Of a DNA stretch of 64,000 bases, positions 37,801 through 49,656 are shown piece by piece. Positions within the stretch are counted from its first letter, which is position 1; each line of letters starts with the position of its first letter. The stretch is taken from assembly GCA_032629725.1 (NCBI GenBank), contig JAFEVB010000010.1:1674001-1738000 (forward strand), given 5' to 3'. The position numbers were made by a program, and so were the translations under genes. The notes below the pieces were generated by a model. It had not been told where the DNA came from. It saw nothing but the letters and a program-made list of their open reading frames with translations, and searched no databases. This DNA is from Gremmenia infestans. Taxonomy: Eukaryota; Ascomycota; Leotiomycetes; Helotiales; Hamatocanthoscyphaceae.

Positions 37801-40800
37801 TGATCTGTACGCTCCTTGATCGCGAATCGGGTTGGAGCTGTTCCCTGGATCTCCAAGAACTCTGAGGCCGGATTATGCTGCTATTGCTCTTTTGACCGGA
37901 ACTCCGTATGGATAAAAATGAACTTTTACGTGAGACAACGCGTTTGCCCAGAAGCCGAGACGACTTTCGCGAGGCTAGAGAGCGATTCTCCTGATGTGCT
38001 ACCTCATCAACTGATACAGGGATAGGTAGTGGAGGGACAGACATGGCCGGAGGATCTCCGGGTTCGAGCATCGAATCATCAAGCAAGCTGGGATACAACA
38101 AGAAATCGGCCCTATGTGTGCGTTGATCGTGACGTTTGACATGTTCTTGTTGCAATTGTCGGTCCTTTTCAAACCCTAGCTTCCTCTGTATCATGGCAAC
38201 AGAAAGTGTTGTTTGTAAAAGAGCATGAGTTTCAACCGGATGTTGAGCCCGTGATCTATGCCGTGATGCGGATTCTGCATCGACGCACCCAACCTTAAGA
38301 TCAGGAATCAGAAGTTTCAATTTCTTCGAGTAATGTGAGCCAGCCCAATCATTAAAATTCACAGATATAGTCCCTGAAGACAGAAGAAATGCAGCGTCCT
38401 CAACATGAAGCCACAACCGAATAGACTCTACTGAGGCACGTAGGAAGGTGATATCGTGCAATATTACCTCTGAAATGGACGGTAGGGCGTTTTCGTCATC
38501 ATCAAATGAGAAAGCAAAGGCTCTGGCACCATTTGAAAGTCGTCCAAAGAAGTCAATGGTGCACTCGCCTGTCACGGCGCCCACTGCAAAGTCCCAATTG
38601 CAAATGTAAGTAGGCTCGGTTGGTGGCAAGCCAAAGAGTCTGTTTCCGTTTGCGTTGACTCCATCTATGAATAGCTGTGTGCTGGATGTTGCGCTGATTG
38701 GTGTTGCGCTCCCGTCCTGCTCGCTACCAAGAGAGAAGGCCAAGGTGCTCAAGACGACATCCAGATCCATGTAGTAATTGGTGAACCTCAAGTCGGCAGC
38801 GAGAGTAGCGATGTCAATGCGAACGTGTTCTTTTGCGGTGTATAGGTTGGCAGGAAGAATTACACTCGACTCGTCGGCAGTGACTGCGATAATAACGTCT
38901 AGATCGTTGGATTTTTTGTTTGGTGGGTGGTTTGAACTATCATCACTCCCTTCTCGTCTTGCTCGGAGAACATCTTGGTACTCCTCGAGTGTCTTGAAAC
39001 GAATATCATCACCAAAATAATTATCCTTAATCTTAAGGAAGTATCGAATAACAAAGCCGTAGAATTGAGCGGTAGGAGCGTAGCCATGGACATCAAGCAA
39101 TAGCGTATCCGTATTGCTCGTCGATGTAGTCGCACAGTATTGGTATTTGCCGTTGATCTTCAGTTCCTTCAAGGTGGCTAACTCTGTAGAGTTCAAAAAT
39201 GTGGCTTGGGTGTTCCACGGAGGAACATGAAGATTGAGTCCGCCATGCTTCATATCAACATCAAACGGCACGTCATTTCGATATGGGCGATAGTTATGGA
39301 GAGGAACACATTGCTTCGCATTGAGAACTGAGCCATAAATGACGATGAATGTATTGTCATCAAAATCTGATGGGTTGTTGATGATGTTTGAGTCATTGAC
39401 GTTAAGGTACAGCCTGAAGTCCTCTAGGTGAAGGTTGATGAGATAGTCGAATGGCGTGAATGTGAGATATTCTGGTGGTGGGCCGCTGGCCCAGTCGTCA
39501 ATGAGGTCTATGAATAGAAAGATGTGTTCTCGGAGGATGAAGAGCTCAAGGCCACTGCTATTGATATCGAATTTCCAGGTGCGAGGGCCATTCCATTGAA
39601 GAGGATTTGAAAGATCACAAGAGAGCCGATTATCTACAGATTTCCATAAGAGGCCATGGTTGACACTTGTAGTGATCTCGGTGTTTGGCAAATCAAGCTC
39701 TAGTGTATTTGAAAAGCCAGAAGGCCCTGCGACCATGTCCATGGTATATGCAACAGTGGCATTTGCCCCGATTTTGATATCAACCCAGCCAAATGGTCGA
39801 ATTTCAGGGCCGGGACTGCCTTTGTCAGCTTTTCTCCTGCGACCTCTGATGCCACGATTCTTCTGATCCTCGCGTTGAGCGCCCATGGAATCTGCTTGTT
39901 TCGTCCATTTCCAATTCTTCGATTCTTCTTTCGTCGGAACCCGTAGAGTAGTCTCGTCGTCAAATTCAATGTATAATTTGAATTCCGTCGGAACCCTGAA
40001 CTGGCCTGGCATGAGATTCTTTGCAGGTGTAGCATCTTTGCATAAACTCGGGAAAAAGACTCGTTGAATATCAGCGCGTTGTCTGTCAGCCCAAGGTCCG
40101 TAGTTAACAATCGCGCCCTTCAATGACAAATCCAGTCCCCATTCTGGTGGAGGATCTCCATTAATATTGCTCGAATCGTGGTCTCGCTTCATGTCCGCCT
40201 GTACGGTTTGATCCGGGACAGTGCCTACCACATCCCAATAGAAGCTCATATAGGCCTGAGGACTATCGAGGATTGTAGAAACTGTGGCGTATTCGACTGA
40301 AGACCATCTAGCCTTGTCATCCTGCTCACCTTCATCAAGATACCGTGAAAGTCCTTGCCAGCTATTTTGCCCTGGCCTGGCTTGCGTCGAAGTCTCTGGT
40401 TGTTCATCGGAACTTGAGATGGAGTCCACGGAGCTACGAAAAGCAGGTATGAGGTCTTGTAGGGTATGCCACGCTTTTCGACGTTGGCGATGCAAGAAAG
40501 TATGGCTGTGGGCATGATGTTCCTTTGGCTGGGGCTGATCAGCTTCTCCTAGCTTGATACGAATTGCGGCAGCTGTTTGATCTTCCTTATAATCGTCATT
40601 TGGCTTCATCTGAATTACAGGGTGCTCAAACTGAAAATTGATCAACTGTCTGTATTGGTCCAGAGTCTTCGACTTTGTCCCATCTATTACTCCAGCGGCT
40701 CGCGTTGCTTTGGTAATAAGTACGCTCTTAGTATTCTCGTTTCCGAGAACCACGGCAGCCTTATTACATTCGATGTGAATTGGCAGGAATCGTAGAATGA

Positions 40801-41725
40801 ATGCTCCCTCTGTCCCATTCTCATTCCCATGACCTCCACTGGTTTCTGTTTGAGAAGCCGAGGACTCGTGCGATTTAGGGTCGGCCTCTGGCATCATGAA
40901 GCTGGCTTTTTCTGACCGGGAAGTATCTCGGTCTAGATCAACTGAATTCTTCGATGCGAACTCGACGTCATCAGAAACTTTGTCTCTTTTCCTCAATTTG
41001 GAAGCTGATTCTCGATGCCCACTTTGTTGGGTTGGGACCGCCTCCACATTCTCCTTGTCGTCCTTCGTCATCGCCGCTACAACGGAGTCATATGCGGCAC
41101 TTCTGTTATAGACGAACCATTCTACTCCATTCAATGAGACATTGAGACGACAAGGAAGGTTTCCCTGGCCTCTCGCCCCCCCTTCTTCTACCTTGTCAAC
41201 ATTTTGATGTGGGTTCCTTCTGCCATCACTATCAGAGTCTGAAGACACACGTTTCCTTCCCACATCATCATCACGCCCGACATTCAAGTCCCTGACGTTC
41301 CGTAGCCAGTAACACCAGGTAACAAATCCACTGTGAATCAAGATTGTCTCGTTGTTGCCGTGATATTTGACACCTTTGAAGAAAACCCTCCCTCCCAGCA
41401 GAGATATTTGTAGAGCCTGAATGTCAACGTAAACCCTGTATTTGTGCCATGTCCATGCTCGTAGACCGAAGGATACAAGGGTCGCGAAGAGCCGGTTCAA
41501 GTAGAAGAGGAAGAAGAGCGTTCTGCGAGGTGAGTTAGCTATGAGCTTTTTGGAAGCTCTATCACTTACAGAATACCGCAGACAATCAACTCAACTAGGA
41601 ACACCCTTTTAAAGATGCTATGTTAGCTTGTGCTTCAAAAAAACCTCGAAGAATAGATGATCCTACCAATTAAATCCTAGGTTCGGCTTTAGAGGCAATC
41701 CTGCTAGGCCCCCGCTGGTCGACAT
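31811..41725 (-). CDS. CSF1: Csf1/BLTP1-type bridge-like lipid transfer protein
   Basis: Giant protein expected to span membrane contact sites and move bulk lipid. Four exons: 41725-41667, 41605-41570, 41522-31989 (9.5 kb uninterrupted) and 31937-31811. Introns are 61, 47 and 51 bp, giving 3251 residues in phase. The first two exons supply the membrane anchor: LGFNWVFLVELIVCGI then LTLFFLFYLNRLFATLVSF. The conserved Csf1 start follows: ALQISLLGGRVFFKGVKYHG and FVTWCYWLRNVRD. The long middle is a beta-rich lipid-channel region with polar inserts around residues 1150-1330. The final exon encodes LEWIGLHRDRLPNLTHQIVI, matching Csf1 C-termini. Yeast Csf1 is about 2960 residues, so the length is reasonable. 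I prefer Csf1 to the shorter Fmp27/Hob relatives because of the N-terminal sequence. Confidence 0.93.
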
Positions 41726-42313
41726 CTTCTCACCAGTGCAGTCTATTCAAATGCTATGGAACCTCGCCGCTCATGGCTAAGCTGTTGGAACAAGGACTCG
41801 CCATACGTCCAGAATTGGTCGCATATAATGACAGCCAAGATCCCAAGCTTGCCCGATCGTTGCAGAAGGAGAAGGGGTATAGACTGACTGCTGCTATGGG
41901 ATTGAAAGGTGACCAAGTCGAATTACCTTATGCTTGTCTTGTTTGCTTGTGATCGGCGTTGTCCATGGACGCGCGACCAGTCTAGTCCAGCCCAGCTACT
42001 GTACAGTACTGCACTTCACTTCTCCGTCCATGCATGTGACCCCTGTCAAGGGAAATTCTGCCGCTTCACCCCGCCTTCCTTCATGTCAACCTGGGCTTGA
42101 TCTGTCTAACTTCCTTCACCACCAAATCTTGAGAACAACATCGTTTTCTTGCCCCTTTTCCTACGACCTGCTCGAAAAGCTATAGGGCTGTAGGCTGGAG
42201 ACGGGATGCCATTCCCTCTACTCGACACTCTTTAAAAGCGCTGTTCGTCGCCCGGATTTGCATCTTATTCCATTCTCCAACGCGTCATCGCATTCCACTC
42301 TTCAACCGTAAAT
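41726..42313. promoter_or_regulatory. Divergent promoter region, CSF1 / DUF300 gene
   Basis: About 590 bp between two divergent start codons. It must contain both promoters. The only open frames (41909-42100 and 41934-42185) have no coding features. Confidence 0.6.
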
Positions 42314-44608
42314 ATGGCCGGGGGCCATCTCTCTGGTGGAACGGGCGAGAAGTTGACTCGGGCTACCATTATTGTAGCTGGAGTCGCTGCTTTGGTAGCA
42401 TCTCTGCTCTCTATTGTGTTCGTATTCTAGAGTATCCCCCAAATCCAGGTCCATTTGCTAACTTACCAACAGGTCTGTCTGGCTTCAAACGTATTCAGTC
42501 CTTCGACCCTCAATTTTCCACAGACTGATGAAAATGCAGAAAAAATTACCGAAAGCCGCTGCTTCAGAGATATGTGATACGGATATTGCTGATGTGGGTT
42601 TCATCTGTTGGCAGTTGGAAACGGCATGTTAATTCTCTCCAGGGTACCAATATATTCGATAGCATCATGGTCGAGTATCAAGTCTACAAAGGTTGCAATG
42701 TTTGTAGATCCTGTCCGCGATATCTATGAGGCAAGTACTCAGTTCCCCATCTCCAACTACAGCTGCTAACTTGAGCAGGCTTTCACAATTTATACCTTCT
42801 TTCAACTGCTGATCAACTTCATCGGAGGAGAACGGGCCTTGATTATTATGATGCATGGTCGAGAGCCAGTCAACCATTTATGGCCGCTAAATCACTGCCT
42901 CCCTCGAGTCGACATCTCCGACCCTTATTCTTTCTTGGCGATCAAACGAGGCATTCTCCAATATGCCTGGCTGAAGCCCGTGCTTGGTATTGCAACGATT
43001 ATTATGAAGGCCACCGGGACTTACAAGGAGGGCGATCTGGGCGTAGATACCGGATACTTGTGGATGGGGATTCTCTACAATCTCAGCGTTACACTTAGTC
43101 TCTATTCTCTGGGAATGTTTTGGGTTATCATGTCAAAGGATCTTCAACCCTTTCGGCCAGTACCGAAGTTTTTATGTGTCAAGCTCATCATCTTTGCTTC
43201 GTATTGGCAAGGATTCCTCCTATCCATCCTGGTATGGCTGGGTGCGATACCCGACAATGTCGAAGGATACACGGCCGACAATTTGGCAGCAGCCATTCAA
43301 GACGCTTTGATCTGTATTGAGATGCCTATATTCGCTGTTGCCCATTGGTATGCTTTCTCGTGGCACGACTATGCAGATGTCACAATTTCAGCAGCTAGAA
43401 TGCCTGTTTGGTATGCTATCCGAGACGCATTTGGGGTACGAGATCTCATCGAGGATACCAAAGAGACTTTCAGTGGTAACAAATACGAATATCGTCTTTT
43501 TGACTCAGGTGATAATGTTATTGCTCATGAAGGATCATCTTCACGTGTGGCACGAATGATGGATGGTATGCGCTACGAAAGAGGAGGAAAGGGCAAATAC
43601 TGGATACCTAAACCAGGCGAGGCCACCGCGCGGACACCTTTACTAAGTGATGGCCCTGGTCGGTCTCGTAGCATGTCACCAAAGAAGGCCTTACAAGGTG
43701 ATCCGGCATACGGCTATGGGAATGGCAGTGTGGATGAACAAGCTCTTGACCCAGAAGAGGAACGCCTTTACGAGAGAGCGAGAAGATTAGAGTATGGAGA
43801 CTGGAATGTAAGTTTGCTACTCTCCTAGATTCCAGAGGCTCTGCTAATATTCACAGTATCCTGTGATCACTGCACATGAAGCATCTCGAGAGAGGTGGCT
43901 CGCTGCATCACCTGGCTTATTAACAACCTCTGCGAACCGTAATTTGTTACAGCCGACTAGGGATAACCAAATCCGGCGAGAAAGCAACATTCGACAAACA
44001 GTTGAACATGTTAAGAAGAAGACCGAACGTAAACATAGCTCTACCAGTAAGGGCAAGGGGAGAAGCAGCTCAAAGGGCAAGGAATCAGACAACGCTACTG
44101 GGGAGGAAGGCAGAGCCCCGGCTATGTTGGGGATGCTACGACACCACTCTTCTACGTCTAGCTCGGCGAAATCCGACAGAAGCCAGTTGGTCGACTTGAT
44201 TGTTGAAGATGAGACTGCTGAGGACGCAGAAAGAGTCCGTGCTCGAAAGGAAGGAGGCTCGTCTTGGAACAAAACCGAATCTAAGCGTTATGTGTAAGTA
44301 TTTCCCTTGTTCTAACGAATATGGCTAACACGTTGAACAGACGAACCTACGGTAAAGACACAGGTGAAGATATTCGGGAAGGCTTCGATCCCGTTGAGGC
44401 CATTGCGGTGGTGGACGAAGAAGAAGACAGTACCTTTGCTGTAGGCGAAGATGCGAATAGCGAGGAATCCGAGGAATCGCGGCAATGGAAGCAGGCGAAG
44501 GAGCCTGAAGTTCTGCTTAAACCCAAGTATGGTATCGAAGGGGAAGAATTTGAAAATGTTTGGGAGGGTGGTGGGGAGCATTCAGGCCCACCAAAAGAAA
44601 ATCCCTGA
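42314..44608 (+). CDS. DUF300 / TMEM184 (organic solute transporter Ost-alpha type) membrane protein
   Basis: Seven exons are inferred: 42314-42417, 42473-42490 (18 nt), 42540-42593, 42643-42730, 42779-43807, 43857-44293 and 44341-44608. They are in phase and give 665 residues. The first 300 residues carry the seven hydrophobic segments of the DUF300 (PF03619) family. Landmarks are LQTKNYRKPLLQRYVIRILL, FVDPVRDIYEAFTIYTFFQL and FVDPVRD/GGERAL, and in later helices LKPVLGIATIIMKATG and MPIFAVAHWYAFSW. The rest is a long polar cytosolic tail. The intron after exon 4 has a GC donor (GCAAGT), required to keep the VRDIYEAFTIY frame. Family members are linked to vacuolar or endosomal membranes and solute or lipid transport, but this protein's substrate is unknown. 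Confidence 0.9.
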
Positions 44609-45188
44609 TTTATACAATAGATACCCTTCTGCACAAGATGATCTGAAGCATTGCGAGGGCGTTTACAGCTGATTTTTGGGAATGGGCTTTGAAGGAATCA
44701 ATTGAATTATAGCCTCAAATTTCTCTAGTCGCAATGCAGACATTGCTAAACAACTAATAAAATTCCTCGAGAGGATTTAAACTATTTGAGACACTCCAAA
44801 TAACTATATAGGTATACTTACAACAACCCGTATTCTGTCTTTATTTCACCCACTTGTATATAAATGCAATTTGTAAATGCAATATTAGCCAGTGACTGAC
44901 TTGTGTAATGCTTTCATCCAATCAAGTTTTGAAGACCTCGTCACCTGACGGCGGGGTCTGGAAAGGTGATTTTGAAGTAGCGCTGCGCTGCAACCTGCTT
45001 GCTACCTATCCTATGATGCTGCCGCCTCTTTTCAAGAATATCTACACAACAGAGTGCTTTTACCCTGACCCCACCACAACGAGAACTTTTAAATATTCCA
45101 TATTTTCAACCCTCTTTACGAGTCTTGGTCTTGGCACGTCTCACTTTCCATCTGAGATAGTACGAGTCAGCACAACGCCAGTTACACA
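44609..45188. other. Intergenic, co-directional genes
   Basis: This contains the 3' end of the DUF300 transcript and the promoter of the acetyltransferase gene. A frame at 44908-45243 overlaps the next gene's start in another phase and is a shadow. Confidence 0.55.
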
Positions 45189-46228
45189 ATGCCTCAGGAT
45201 CTGGAACCAGAAAGAGAGAAGGATAATAAATCACCACCAATAACCCTGACAGAATCTCCCAACAGAATGGCTTCCGGTTCACCCATCAGCCCTACAGTCA
45301 ACGAGCCAGTTCTCCCGACACCTAGCCGGAATTTCACCATCATTCCTCTAGATCAGCAAGTCCACGTTGGAGCGCCGACCAACTTACACCCCTACACGCG
45401 GCCCCTCACCATCTCAGACCTGGAATCCTGCGTTGCACTCGAGAATGCCGCATTCACCAATCCAGATGAGCGGGCTACAAGAGAAAAGGTAAGAGTTCTG
45501 TCGCCGAGGCTCAGTAGGGAGTGAGCAGGTGCCGTGACAGACCCCTCTTCTCAGCCTTGGATCTCGTTACAAGATCGATCTAACAACATTCACAGTTTGC
45601 CTACCGCCTCAGCAAATGCGGAGAGCTATGTCTAGGCATCTTTTGCACTGTAGACCCAAAGACCGACTTTAAAGCGGAGACTTTGGCAACAGGCAAGCCC
45701 ATCGAAACAAGCCGCAAGAATGGGGCTATCAGCGTCCTGCTCGGCCATGTTGTAGCAGTCAAGACCAATGATGCTCTTGCTACGGACGGGTCTATGGACT
45801 ATCCCAAGGACTGGGACTCAGCCGATCCCCAACCTTCGACGGTGGGTCACCAGGAGGCTGGTAGGACCATTGTCATTCATTCAGTTGCTATCTTACCTGG
45901 CTTTCAAGAAAGGGGATTAGGTCAAACTTTGACAAAGGCGTATGTTCAGCAGATGAGTGGGGCAGGGATCGCTGACAAGTTGGCTTTGATTGCTCATGAT
46001 GTAAGTTTAGTTTCGTCCTTGTCTTTCCGCATACTAATCACTTCAAGCACAAAACCCAATGGTACGAGAAGCTTGGCTTTGTCAACAAGGGGAAAAGCAA
46101 GGCGCAGTTTGGAGGTGGTGGATGGTTTGACTTGGTAAAACAACTTGCACCCCTAAGAGCTGACGGCACCTAACTCTATCAAGGTGTTTGAGATGAAGGC
46201 ACAGGACCCACGAACAAGATATGGCTGA
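45189..46228 (+). CDS. GNAT-family N-acetyltransferase (arylalkylamine/polyamine type)
   Basis: Four exons: 45189-45488, 45596-46000, 46048-46134 and 46184-46228, with introns of 107, 47 and 49 bp, giving 278 residues in phase. The acetyl-CoA-binding motif A is clear near residue 205: VAILPGFQERGLGQTL, containing the QxxGxG signature. Motif B follows across the second intron as LIAHDHKTQWYEKLGFVNKG. The final exon encodes VFEMKAQDPRTRYG. The overall pattern resembles fungal AANAT/Paa1-like enzymes that acetylate polyamines or arylalkylamines. The first 90 residues are polar and variable. Substrate is inferred from family only. No signal peptide is seen. Confidence 0.9.
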
Positions 46229-46537
46229 TTGTTGCAAAGTGACTCTTTTGATACCCCAGGGTCAAGTTTATTCGGACTTGAATCTTTTTACAGGTAATCG
46301 GTCAGGTTAAGAATCAGTCTCATCGTTCTAAAGGACCAAAGCCCGAGGTTCTTTTACAATATTTCTCTTACAGAGCGTCGTCTGTTTTCCTTGGCCATAT
46401 TATCATACAGCCTTCAGCTCATGAAATGAGCCAAGTTTCAGCCATTTCCTGTTGCCTTTCGACCAGATGGCAGCCCCGTGTCTTATAAGAATTGATCAAT
46501 TATCCATCCTCACGTATTTACCAGAGGGATAACCCAT
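46229..46537. other. Short intergenic between convergent genes
   Basis: Untranslated 3' ends of the acetyltransferase and URA5 genes are expected here. Nothing else is seen. Confidence 0.6.
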
Positions 46538-47312
46538 CTAATCACTAGCCTTGTACTTCGCCCTATACTCCTCCATCCGTTTCGCATCCTCGTCGCTCCC
46601 AATGCCCTTCAATCCCCCAATAACATCATCCAGCGTCAAGATACTCAACACCGGGAACCCAAACTCCTTCCTCATCTCCCCAATCGCGCTCGGCATCGGC
46701 TTGCTATCATCCCCATCCGGACTCGGTAGCTTCTCCATGCGATCCAACGCGACCAGTATTCCCACCACAATCCCCCCCTCCTTGCGAATCTTGACAATCG
46801 CTTCCCGCTTCGCCGTGCCCGCCGTGACTACATCATCCACAATCAAAACCCGCTTCCCTTTCAACGGCGCCCCCACTATATTCCCCCCCTCGCCGTGGTC
46901 CTTGGCCTCCTTGCGATCAAACGCATACAGCACATTGTCATATTTCTCCGGCTGCAGATCCCCCAGTTTCTCCGCCGTGTGCGTTGCCAACGGGATGCCT
47001 TTATACGCCGGCCTGTATCCGATTATTCAATACTCATTCATCTTTGTCTTATTTGCCCATCCCGGAAGAGTGCGAATGGGTAACTCACCCGTACACGATA
47101 TCGAATTCGATAGAAGGGTTCTCGATAAGCGTCTTTGCATATGCCGTTGACACTGCGCGGATCAGTTTCGCGCTGTAGAAATCCCCCGCGTTGAAGAAGT
47201 ACGGCGAGATGCGCTTGGATTTCAGTTCGAAGCTGCCGAATTTCAGGACCCCGCCTTCGGTCGCTGCTTTGAGGAAGTCGGCTTTGTAGGGCGCGAGGGT
47301 TGTGGACGACAT
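46538..47312 (-). CDS. URA5: Orotate phosphoribosyltransferase
   Basis: Converts orotate and PRPP to orotidine 5'-phosphate, the fifth step of pyrimidine synthesis. Two exons, 47312-47089 and 47012-46538, with a 76-bp intron, give 232 residues. The N-terminal block FGSFELKSKRISPYFFNAG and the junction DIVYGPAYKGIPLA are characteristic. The PRPP-binding loop RVLIVDDVVTAGTA is intact, and a flexible loop ahead of it contains the usual basic residues (FDRKEAKDHGEGG). Exon 2 is strongly GC-rich at third codon positions. It is divergent from NOG1 with about 280 bp between start codons. Confidence 0.97.
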
Positions 47313-47593
47313 TTTGTAGAGTGTGAAATGAAGATTGAGAATTTGAAGGAGTGACAGTTGTGTGTGAAAAAGAATAGATCCTCCTGAACAATGTAAGACT
47401 TACCACTGGAATTGGAACATTCAAAAATCTCTGGAGCGCCAGCGCCCCTCTTCATGTGCCCGCCAAAAGTTTACGTGGGGCAGTCGCTAAAGATAAGATT
47501 GACTAGCGCCTTGGCGCCACAGAAATTCTCCAGCGTTATCTGAAAATTTGGCGAATTTACCTTCAACTCCACCACATCAAACCGTTGCCCACC

Positions 47594-49656
47594 ATGAAGA
47601 CGACTTGGAAAGATATACAACCTGTCCCAACGTCTCAGGAGTTCCTGGACATCGTCTTGAGCAGGACACAGAGGCGCTTGCCCACGCAAATAAGAGCAGG
47701 ATTTCAAATCAGTCGAATTAGAAGTACAGTCGAATACTTTTGAACCAGGAAAAAAAGCTAACAAGAAATAGATTTCTATACCAGAAAGGTCAAATTCACA
47801 CAAGAGACATTTACGGAGAAGCTCTCGCTCATTCTCGATGGGTTCCCCCGCCTCCAAGATATCCATCCTTTCCACAAAGATCTCCTCAATACCCTCTACG
47901 ATGCCGACCATTTCCGAATTGCCCTTGGCCAGCTATCAACCGCGAAGCATTTGATTGAGATTGTGTCAAGAGATTATGTCCGCCTTCTCAAGTATGCGCA
48001 ATCCCTTTTCCAATGCAAGCAACTGAAGCGTGCGGCCTTGGGTCGTATGGCCACTATATGCCGAAGACTCAAAGACCCCCTCCTCTACCTCGACCAAGTG
48101 CGCCAGCATCTTGGCCGTCTCCCTTCGATCGACCCAAATACGAGAACATTGCTCATTTGCGGATATCCTAATGTTGGAAAATCGAGTTTCTTGAAGAGTG
48201 TTACGAGAGCGGATGTCGATGTTCAGCCATATGCTTTCACGACGAAGAGTTTATTTGTGGGTCATTTTGACTACAAGTATTTACGATTCCAGGCCATTGA
48301 TACGCCCGGTATATTGGATCACCCTCTCGAAGAGATGAACACGATTGAAATGCAATCTATTACAGCTATTGCACATCTTCGATCGGCAATTCTATACTTC
48401 ATGGATCTTTCAGAACAGTGTGGATATACAGTTCAGGCACAAATGCAGCTATTCCAGAGTATCAAGCCCCTGTTCGCAAACAAACTCGTCTTCATCGTCA
48501 TCAACAAGATCGATGTTACCCGACCTGAAGACCTCGACGAGGAAACACAAGCGCAACTCCAAGCACTTCTCAAGCCCGGAGACGTCGAGATGCTCCAGCT
48601 CTCTTGCACAACCGAGGAAGGTGTCCAAGAAGTTAAAAACGCTGCATGCGAGCGATTGATCGCCGACCGCGTAGCCCAAAAACTCAAGGCTGGCACAAAC
48701 ACCAGCGGAGCTGTTGGTGGCCGATTGGGAGACGTACTCACCCGAATCCACGTCGCCCGCCCAATGGGCGGCGTTGTTCGCGAAGCCTTCATTCCCGAAG
48801 CCGTCAAGAACCGCCAAAAATACGACAAGAACGACCCCATGCGCCCCAAGCTCGCCCGTGACATTGAAGAAGAGAACGGCGGCGCAGGCGTCTTCAACGT
48901 CGACCTGAAAGACCAATACCTCCTCGCCGACGACGCCTGGAAGCACGACAAGATCCCCGAGATCCTAGACGGCAAGAATATCTCCGACTTTGTCGACCCC
49001 GACATCGAAGCCAAGCTCGCAGCCCTGGAAGAGGAAGAAGAGAAGCTCGAAGCAGAAGGCTACTACGACTCGGACGAGAGCATAGAAGACGCCGAGGACG
49101 CCGACATCCGCATGAAGGCCAGCCTGATCCGCGACAAACAAGCCCAAATCAAAAACACAGCCAAGATGAAGAAATCCCTCAAGAACCGCGCCATCATCCC
49201 CCGCTCCTCCACACGCAAGAAGCTCACCGACATGGAAGACCACCTCGACCAGCTCGGCCTTGACACCACGTCCCTCGTCACGCGCGCGCGCTCGCAGTCC
49301 CGCGGCCGCACGCCCCTGCGCAGCCGCGCCGGCACAGAAGATGTCATGGATCTCGACGACCCCAATTACGAGGCCAAGATGCGTGCAAAGAGTCGCGCGA
49401 GAAGCCAGAGCAATAGGCGCGATGACGGTGTGACGGACGAGGTTTCGCGCACCAAGGCTGAGCGCGCGCAGAAGCTGAGTCAGAGGAAGATGAACCGCAT
49501 GGCGAGGCAGGGTGAGGCTGATAGGCATGTTCCTGCAGCAATGCCTAAGCACTTGGTATGTTTCCCCCTTTACATTTCCACATGCAAGCGAATTAATACT
49601 AATACCCCTCTCAGTTCTCCGGAAAGCGTGGCATGGGCAAGACGAACAGTCGTTAA
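47594..49656 (+). CDS. NOG1: Nucleolar GTP-binding protein Nog1
   Basis: Essential GTPase of the Obg family needed for late 60S ribosomal subunit assembly. Three exons: 47594-47723, 47772-49555 and 49615-49656, with introns of 48 and 59 bp, giving 651 residues. The N-terminus MKTTWKDIQPVP and the NOG1-specific stretch LKYAQSLFQCKQLKRAALGR are diagnostic. The G-domain has G1 GYPNVGKSS (from residue 174), DTPG and NKID. A charged, coiled, Arg/Ser-rich C-terminal tail follows (ARSQSRGRTPLRSR). The last exon encodes FSGKRGMGKTNSR. The middle of exon 2 is GC-rich, which produces long but meaningless open frames on the opposite strand. Confidence 0.97.
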
